64,000 nucleotides of DNA from NCBI RefSeq assembly GCF_018474015.1, contig NZ_JAHCSG010000001.1, forward strand, positions 1,116,001 to 1,180,000, in the 5' to 3' direction. Under the pieces are notes generated by a model, which saw only the letters and a program-made list of their open reading frames with translations, searched no databases and was not told where the DNA came from. How positions within the stretch are numbered: position 1 is the first letter of the stretch; each line of letters starts with the position of its first letter. Positions 59,063 to 64,000 of this stretch are shown piece by piece. Made by a program: the position numbers and the translations under genes. The stretch comes from Williamsia sp. CHRR-6. Its GTDB lineage: Bacteria; Actinomycetota; Actinomycetes; Mycobacteriales; Mycobacteriaceae.

Positions 59063-59542
59063 TCAGAGTGCGATAGCGCCGATCAGCCACGCCGACGCCG
59101 CGAACAACGCCGCCGCCAACTCGATCAGCACCGCCAACCCGGCCGCCTTGGTGGCCGCGACCGCACCCCGCCATCCCCGCTGCAGATCTCGGGTCTCGAC
59201 GTATTCGGCGCCGAACGCCCCGGCCACGAAGCCCAGCGGCAACCCGATCACCGGGATGACGAAGAATCCGACGATGCCCACCAGCCCACCGATCATGACC
59301 GTGCGCCGTGAGATACCGGATCGGGTCATGGACCTTTCGGCCGCAACGTATTTGGTCACCATGGCCACCACGGTGAACACCACTGCCACCGCAACCACGC
59401 CCCAGGCCCAACCGCCCACGAACAGCGCCCACACCACGATGGCTGCCACCACCAGTAGCGGACCGGGCAGCACCGGGACCACAGTCCCGACCAGCCCGAT
59501 GAGGATCACCACACCGACGATCAGCTCACCCCAGAACGGCAT
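59063..59542 (-). CDS. DUF456 membrane protein
   Basis: 159 aa with about four to five helices: VGVVILIGLVGTVVPVLPGPLLVVAAIVVWAL is the DUF456 signature, repeated in form by GLVGIVGFFVIPVIGLPLGFVAGAFGAEY. Function unknown. It follows purT after three bases. Confidence 0.88.
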   Translation of the reverse strand: MPFWGELIVGVVILIGLVGTVVPVLPGPLLVVAAIVVWALFVGGWAWGVVAVAVVFTVVAMVTKYVAAERSMTRSGISRRTVMIGGLVGIVGFFVIPVIGLPLGFVAGAFGAEYVETRDLQRGWRGAVAATKAAGLAVLIELAAALFAASAWLIGAIAL

Positions 59543-59545
59543 CGG

Positions 59546-61429
59546 CTACTTCTCGGCCGCGACGATCCGACCCGACGGCACATCATCGGGCTCACCGGTC
59601 TGAGCTGAGTCCTCGACCGCGGCGTCGGGCGAACCAGACGCGGATGCAGCATCGGCAACCCCGACGTCAGGTACCGAGGCATCGGGGGCACCAGCGTCAG
59701 CGGCACCAGCGTCAGGGGTCACACCATCAGAAGCAGCAGCCGAAGCCGGAGGCGCCGAATCGTCTTCCGACGCTGCGGCTTTCGGCGTGGCCGCCTCTGA
59801 TTCGGGCTCGGGCTCGGCGTTCGGTGGCGCCGTACCCGAATCCGGTTCGCTGTCGTCGGATGTCGACGGCAGCGGCATCTCTGCGATGTCGACCGCTGCG
59901 GTCTCCACGCGCGGGCCGTCGGCCGGTTCGATCGGGGCCTCGACGGGGGCGTCGGCGGCGGCTGCGGCCGCCTCGATGTCATCGGCGATCTGCACCCAGA
60001 TGCGGTCGGTCGAGGGACCCTGACTGCGCGCCAACGAGATCGGACCAGACGCAGGACCAGACGGGGCAGCCCCAGCCGGCGCGTCAGGCGCAGACGAGGC
60101 AGGCTTGTCCACCCGGACCCGATCCGATGGCGGCGCGGGCGCGGCCGCGACGGGTGCAGGCACCGCCGGGACGGGTGCAGGCACCGCCGCGACGGGTGCA
60201 GGCACCGCGGTGCTCACCGGGCGGACCAGTCGAGCCGCGTCGACCGCACGCCTGCGAGCGCTGTCGGTGTCGTCGGCGGTGGCGATCACCACACCCATCC
60301 GGCGGCGGGTGTAGCTCTCCGGTTTGCCGAACAGCCGGATGTCGGTCTCGGGCACCGCCAAGGCAGCCGCCACGTTCTCGAAGGCGATGGCCGGTTCGTC
60401 ACGGCCGCCGTAGATGACCGCCGAGGCGCCGGGGCTGGCCAACGTCACGTCCACCGGTAGACCCAGGATGGCGCGGGCATGCATTTCGAACTCCGAGAGC
60501 CGCTGGGTGCCCAGGGTCACCAGACCGGTGTCATGCGGGCGCGGACTCACCTCGGAGAAATAGACGTCGTCCCCCTTGACGAACATCTCGACACCGAAAA
60601 CGCCACGGCCACCGAGCTTTCCGTCGCCCAGCGCCGAGGCGATGCGCGCCGCGATGGACATGGCGGCACCGTGGGCCACCTGACTCATCGGCTGCGGCTG
60701 CCAACTCTCCACGTAGTCACCACGCTCCTGTCGATGCCCGATAGGCGCACAGAAGTGGGTGGTGAGGCGACCGGTGGCCGGATCGATCGCGCGCACGGTC
60801 AGCAGCGTGATCTCGTAGTCGAAGTCGACAAACCCCTCGACGATCACCCGCCCGCCACTGACGCGCGCACCGGACGCAGCCGTCTCCCAGGCCGCATCGA
60901 GATCGGCCGGTCCACGCAGCGTCGACTGACCCTTGCCCGAGGACGACATGGTCGGCTTGACCAGACACGGGTATCCGACCGTGGCGGCGGCGACGGCCAA
61001 CTGCTCACGCGAGTCGGCGAAGGCATACGCCGAGGTGGGCAGGCCCAGCTCCTCGTCGGCCAGCCGCCGGATGCCCTCGCGGTTCATCGTCAACGCGGTG
61101 GCCCGCGCGGTGGGGATCACCTCGGAGATGCCGCGCTTGTCCACCTCCAGCAACGCGCCGGTGGCGATGGCCTCGATCTCGGGGACCACGTAGTCGGGGC
61201 GTTGATCCTCGATCAACGCCAACAGTGCCGCCTGGTCGGTCATGTCCATGACGAAGCCGTGATGGGCCACCTGGTGACCGGGAGCGTTGTGGTAGCGATC
61301 GACCGCGATCACCTCCACACCGAGCCGCTGGAAGGCGATGACGACCTCTTTGCCCAACTCACCGGCACCGAGCAGCATCACGCGGGTGGCCGAACGCGAC
61401 AGCGGGGTCCCGATGCGGGGTGTGTTCAT
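59546..61429 (-). CDS. purT: Formate-dependent phosphoribosylglycinamide formyltransferase with a long disordered tail
   Basis: 627 aa. Residues 1-403 are a complete Pur[34 protein letters not shown]-grasp motifs [43 protein letters not shown], and [18 protein letters not shown]. It makes formyl-GAR from GAR, formate and ATP in purine synthesis. Residues 404-627 are an added Ala/Pro/Asp/Glu/Ser tail almost free of Lys/Arg after residue 470; ordinary PurT ends near 390-400. The tail contains repeated AVPAPV units. Frame and composition remain coding-like to the stop. Preceded by a UBP zinc-finger gene. Confidence 0.92.
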   Translation of the reverse strand: MNTPRIGTPLSRSATRVMLLGAGELGKEVVIAFQRLGVEVIAVDRYHNAPGHQVAHHGFVMDMTDQAALLALIEDQRPDYVVPEIEAIATGALLEVDKRGISEVIPTARATALTMNREGIRRLADEELGLPTSAYAFADSREQLAVAAATVGYPCLVKPTMSSSGKGQSTLRGPADLDAAWETAASGARVSGGRVIVEGFVDFDYEITLLTVRAIDPATGRLTTHFCAPIGHRQERGDYVESWQPQPMSQVAHGAAMSIAARIASALGDGKLGGRGVFGVEMFVKGDDVYFSEVSPRPHDTGLVTLGTQRLSEFEMHARAILGLPVDVTLASPGASAVIYGGRDEPAIAFENVAAALAVPETDIRLFGKPESYTRRRMGVVIATADDTDSARRRAVDAARLVRPVSTAVPAPVAAVPAPVPAVPAPVAAAPAPPSDRVRVDKPASSAPDAPAGAAPSGPASGPISLARSQGPSTDRIWVQIADDIEAAAAAADAPVEAPIEPADGPRVETAAVDIAEMPLPSTSDDSEPDSGTAPPNAEPEPESEAATPKAAASEDDSAPPASAAASDGVTPDAGAADAGAPDASVPDVGVADAASASGSPDAAVEDSAQTGEPDDVPSGRIVAAEK

Positions 61430-61447
61430 CAGTGGGTACTCATCCGA

Positions 61448-61774
61448 TCATCCGAGTTGTTCGTCCACATAACACCACCGCCATGTCTCCCCGGGTTCGG
61501 CCGACCGCATCACCGGGTGCGCGGTCTCGGTGTAATGGTTGGTCGCGTGGCGGCGCGGGCTGGAATCACAGCAGCCGACGTACCCGCAGCTCAGGCAGCG
61601 CCGCAGGTGAGCCCAGTGCTCCACGCCCTCGGCCGCACATCCCGCGCACCGCGCCGGCTCGCCCGGGTCATCGGGCTGCGCGTCCTGCGCCTGCGCGAGG
61701 TGCACGCACGCATCGTCGACCACATCCGCGGGCCGGATGAGGCGATGCATCACCGAACGTCGAATCGCACGCAC
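61448..61774 (-). CDS. UBP-type zinc-finger protein
   Basis: 108 aa. The eukaryote-like ubiquitin-hydrolase zinc finger is complete: C-x-H (DDACVHL), C-x2-C (CAGC), CLSCGYVGCCDSS and HATNHYTETAHPVM, then WRWCYVDEQ. Such free-standing fingers are widespread in actinobacteria, role unknown; with no ubiquitin in the cell they presumably bind another C-terminal diglycine or peptide. GTG 61774 or ATG 61750. 18 bases upstream of purT, probably one transcript. Confidence 0.85.
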   Translation of the reverse strand: MRAIRRSVMHRLIRPADVVDDACVHLAQAQDAQPDDPGEPARCAGCAAEGVEHWAHLRRCLSCGYVGCCDSSPRRHATNHYTETAHPVMRSAEPGETWRWCYVDEQLG

Positions 61775-61877
61775 ATCCGTATTGTCACGTATCGGCGGGT
61801 CACCAGGCCACCCGGTGGGCCTTTCGGTCCCGATCGATCAACCCCGGGGTACCTGGAGGGGCGGAGGAGCGCGCGAC

Positions 61878-63482
61878 ATGAACTCATCGATCCTGATCGT
61901 CATCGCCATGTCGTTGGCCGTGGCCGCGTTGGCCCGCCGCTACGAGGTGGCCCCGCCGCTGGCACTGGTGTTGGTGGGTCTGGGGGTCAGCTGGATACCG
62001 GGGCTGCCGATCACCACGCTGGACCCCGACCTGGTCCTCTACGTCATCCTGCCGCCGCTGCTCTACTCCGCCGCCCAAGACAGCTCCTATCTCGCGCTGC
62101 GCCGCAACATCCGGGCGGTGTCACTGCTGGCCGTGGCGTTGCCGCTGATCAGTACCCTCGCGGTGGGGCTGGTGGCCTACTGGTGTCTGCCGCAGTTGCC
62201 GTTGGCGGCGGCGATGGCCCTCGGGGCCATCGTGGCCCCGCCGGACGCGGTCTCGGCCACGGCCATCGGCCGCCGCCTCGGCCTACCCCGCCGGATGACC
62301 ACGCTGCTGGGCGGGGAGAGTCTGCTCAACGACGCCACCGCGCTGACTGCCTATCGACTGGCGTTGGGTGCGGTCATCGGCGCCACCACCACCGTGTGGG
62401 GCGGGTTGTGGCTGTTCGCGGTGGCCGCGATCGGCGGGGCCCTGGTGGGTTTGGTGACCGCCGCGGTGGTGGCCAAGATCCGCGCCTGGCTCGACGATCC
62501 ACCGATGGAGACGGCGGTGGGCATCGTCATCCCGTTCGTCACCTACGTTCTCGCCGAGGAGTTCCATGCCTCCGGGGTGATCGCGGTCGTGGTGGTCGGA
62601 TTGGTGTTGGGGCAGAAGTCCACGCGGCAGGGCTACGCCACCCGACTGCAGGACAACGCGGTGTGGCGCTCGATCGACGTCCTGCTCGAGTCGTTCGTGT
62701 TCCTGTTGATCGGGCTGCAGCTGCCGACCGTGTTGGACGGACTGCACGGACGCCCGGTCGCGACGATGGTGTGGACTACCGCGGCCGTGCTCGCGACGGT
62801 GATCGTGGTGCGCATCGTGTGGATGTACCCGGCCACGTATCTGCCGCGGATGATCTCCCGTCGCATCCGTGACCGAGAACCCGCTCCCCGACCGGCCGCA
62901 GTGTTCATCGTGGCGTGGTCGGGAATGCGGGGCGTGGTGAGTCTGGCTGCGGCCTTTGCCATTCCACTGACCACCGACGGCGGCGCCCCCTTCCCGGCCC
63001 GTGACGAGATCATCTTCCTCACCTTCGCTGTGGTGGTGGGCACCCTGCTGATCCAGGGCACCAGCCTGCCGTGGCTCATCAGGCGGCTCGGGGTGCGCGG
63101 CGACGAGCGCCGCGGCGATCTGGTGGGCCTGGCCGCGGCGCAGGACAAGGCCGGACGTGCTGCGCTGCAACGCCTCGACGAGATGGCGCAAACACTGCCC
63201 CCCGGCGATGCGATGGGTGAACAGGTCGCGGCCCTGGCCCGTTGGATCCGGTCACGGCAGAACCTGGCGTGGGAGAAGCTCGGTCGAAGCGAAGACGAAG
63301 TGGGCGAAAGCCCCACCGCGGCCTACACCCGGATGCGTACCGAGCTGCTCCGCGTGCAGCGCGAGGTGTTCATCACCGAACGCGACGCCGGGCGTATCGA
63401 CGACGAGGTGTTACGCCGGGTGCTGCGACAACTCGACCTGGCCGAAGGGCTCTACGACCGCTCCAGCCGCTTGGGCACCTGA
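61878..63482 (+). CDS. CPA1-family Na+/H+ antiporter
   Basis: 534 aa. About 12 helices over residues 1-400; the ion-binding Asn-Asp is in GGESLLNDATALTAY, after GAIVAPPDAVSATAIGRRLG, and WSGMRGVVSLAAAFAIP is the conserved late helix. A 120-residue cytosolic tail with predicted helices follows (RGDLVGLAAAQDKAGRAALQRL...). It exports Na+ or K+ in exchange for protons, regulating pH. ATG 61878 follows GGAGGAG. Confidence 0.92.
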   Translation: MNSSILIVIAMSLAVAALARRYEVAPPLALVLVGLGVSWIPGLPITTLDPDLVLYVILPPLLYSAAQDSSYLALRRNIRAVSLLAVALPLISTLAVGLVAYWCLPQLPLAAAMALGAIVAPPDAVSATAIGRRLGLPRRMTTLLGGESLLNDATALTAYRLALGAVIGATTTVWGGLWLFAVAAIGGALVGLVTAAVVAKIRAWLDDPPMETAVGIVIPFVTYVLAEEFHASGVIAVVVVGLVLGQKSTRQGYATRLQDNAVWRSIDVLLESFVFLLIGLQLPTVLDGLHGRPVATMVWTTAAVLATVIVVRIVWMYPATYLPRMISRRIRDREPAPRPAAVFIVAWSGMRGVVSLAAAFAIPLTTDGGAPFPARDEIIFLTFAVVVGTLLIQGTSLPWLIRRLGVRGDERRGDLVGLAAAQDKAGRAALQRLDEMAQTLPPGDAMGEQVAALARWIRSRQNLAWEKLGRSEDEVGESPTAAYTRMRTELLRVQREVFITERDAGRIDDEVLRRVLRQLDLAEGLYDRSSRLGT

Positions 63483-63486
63483 TCGC

Positions 63487-64000
63487 TCAGCCCGTCACCG
63501 CAACGGCGTCGCGCGCGAACAGGCCTGCACCCGAACCGATCTCGTAGTCACCCTGTTCGGCGATGCGGGCGAAGACATGGCGCAGATGCTGGTGGTAGCG
63601 GGTCAACACCTCTTGCGCGTACGGGGTGTCGGGGGTCTGGGTACCCACGTACATGGCGCGGGCGTCGCGGTTGATCCACATCGATGCGTTGGAGGTGAAC
63701 CCGTCACCGGAGAACTGGAAAGAGTTGTCGAACTCTTCGCGACCCGCGCCGGGAAACCGGCGAAAGTCGATGTAGGACAACACATGCGGCACCTTGATCA
63801 TGCCCTGGTATTCACCGGTCGACTCGATCACCGCCTGCGCGATCGCGTTCACCGGGGCCCGCGAGATGGTGCGGCCACGGGCGTAGGCCGCGTGCGCACG
63901 CTTGGCCAGCTCGGTGAAGGTGGCGGTGCCGGCCACCTCGAACGCCACCGGCGCGAACCGACAGAACCAACCCTGCGACAGTCCCTGTCGTCGTAGGTTT
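63487..64000 (-). CDS. Condensation-domain / PapA-like acyltransferase, C-terminal part (runs off the window)
   Basis: About 170 C-terminal residues. QGWFCRFAPVAFEV, then FTELAKRAHAAYARGRTIS, VPHVLSYIDFRRFPG and ASMWINRDARAMYVGTQTPDT look like the second half of the condensation-fold acyltransferases (PapA proteins) that esterify mycolata surface lipids. The HHxxxDG motif lies outside the window. Substrate unknown; the assignment is by pattern and moderate. Confidence 0.6.
   Translation of the reverse strand, partial: NLRRQGLSQGWFCRFAPVAFEVAGTATFTELAKRAHAAYARGRTISRAPVNAIAQAVIESTGEYQGMIKVPHVLSYIDFRRFPGAGREEFDNSFQFSGDGFTSNASMWINRDARAMYVGTQTPDTPYAQEVLTRYHQHLRHVFARIAEQGDYEIGSGAGLFARDAVAVTG

Noticed and set aside
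60479-62872. A 797-codon plus-strand frame across purT, the zinc finger and the antiporter start
   Set aside because: It opposes or overlaps three recognised genes and its translation is low-complexity His/Gly/Arg-rich with no family match.

Overview
The window is high-GC DNA (by eye well above 60% G+C) from a mycolic-acid actinobacterium of the order Mycobacteriales. It looks most like a Gordonia/Williamsia/Rhodococcus-type genome, but the genus is inference. The support is a long gene order shared with the Mycobacterium tuberculosis Rv3592-Rv3628 region (mhuD; then lsr2, lysS, coaX, panD, panC, Rv3603c-, Rv3604c- and Rv3605c-like genes, folK, folB, folP, folE, ftsH; then hpt, tilS, an Rv3626c-like gene, dacB, ppa), a WS/DGAT triacylglycerol synthase, Lsr2, a PapA-like condensation protein, and many starts that look leaderless (TANNNT, 6-8 nt, then ATG or GTG). 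No rRNA, tRNA, CRISPR array, insertion sequence or prophage was recognised. Locus numbers and family facts are from memory.

Layout. 1-6 kb: a hydrolase end, heme-degrading MhuD, a LON-domain protein, an FKBP lipoprotein, a ferredoxin, WS/DGAT, a GNAT with a GyrA-like N-terminus, a TetR regulator and a methyltransferase. 6-7 kb: a MarR regulator divergent from phenolic acid decarboxylase. 7-14.8 kb: a tightly overlapping operon of APC permease, two DUF1989 proteins, a carboxyltransferase-only piece of urea/guanidine carboxylase and allophanate hydrolase, with a divergent TetR gene. 15-17 kb: a monooxygenase, an aldehyde dehydrogenase and a membrane protein. 17-30 kb: lsr2, lysS, the pantothenate/CoA genes, the folate genes and ftsH, all on the minus strand. 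30-38 kb: an F420/FMN protein, an amidase, hpt, a pair of secreted paralogues on the opposite strand, tilS, a metalloprotease, dacB and ppa. 38-45 kb: an amidohydrolase remnant, MFS pump with MarR, allantoicase, a cysteine desulfurase-like protein and isochorismate synthase. 46-53 kb: metZ with a rhodanese, an iron-binding lipoprotein, GtrA, FprA, an NrtR-like regulator and a TY-Chap-like protein. 53-59 kb: a sulfonate-type ABC transporter and a FecCD-type iron ABC transporter. 59-64 kb: DUF456, PurT with a long disordered tail, a UBP zinc finger, a Na+/H+ antiporter and the end of a PapA-like gene.

Themes. Iron: MhuD releases iron from heme, isochorismate synthase feeds salicylate/DHB siderophores, and a FecB-like lipoprotein plus a FecCD-ATPase set import iron complexes. 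Both import units carry good IdeR/DtxR-like boxes although they lie about 8 kb apart. Nitrogen: the DUF1989/carboxyltransferase/allophanate hydrolase operon, an amidase and allantoicase all point to scavenging of guanidine, urea or ureides. The operon's carboxylase lacks its biotin carboxylase and biotin carrier domains, which is the strongest candidate here for an undescribed variant system.

The clearest unexplained non-coding signal is a family of about 16-nt units spaced 20-23 nt apart in the gaps between convergent genes. At four junctions each unit is oriented 5' to 3' away from the nearest stop codon. A fifth array breaks the rule by lying in a divergent promoter region.
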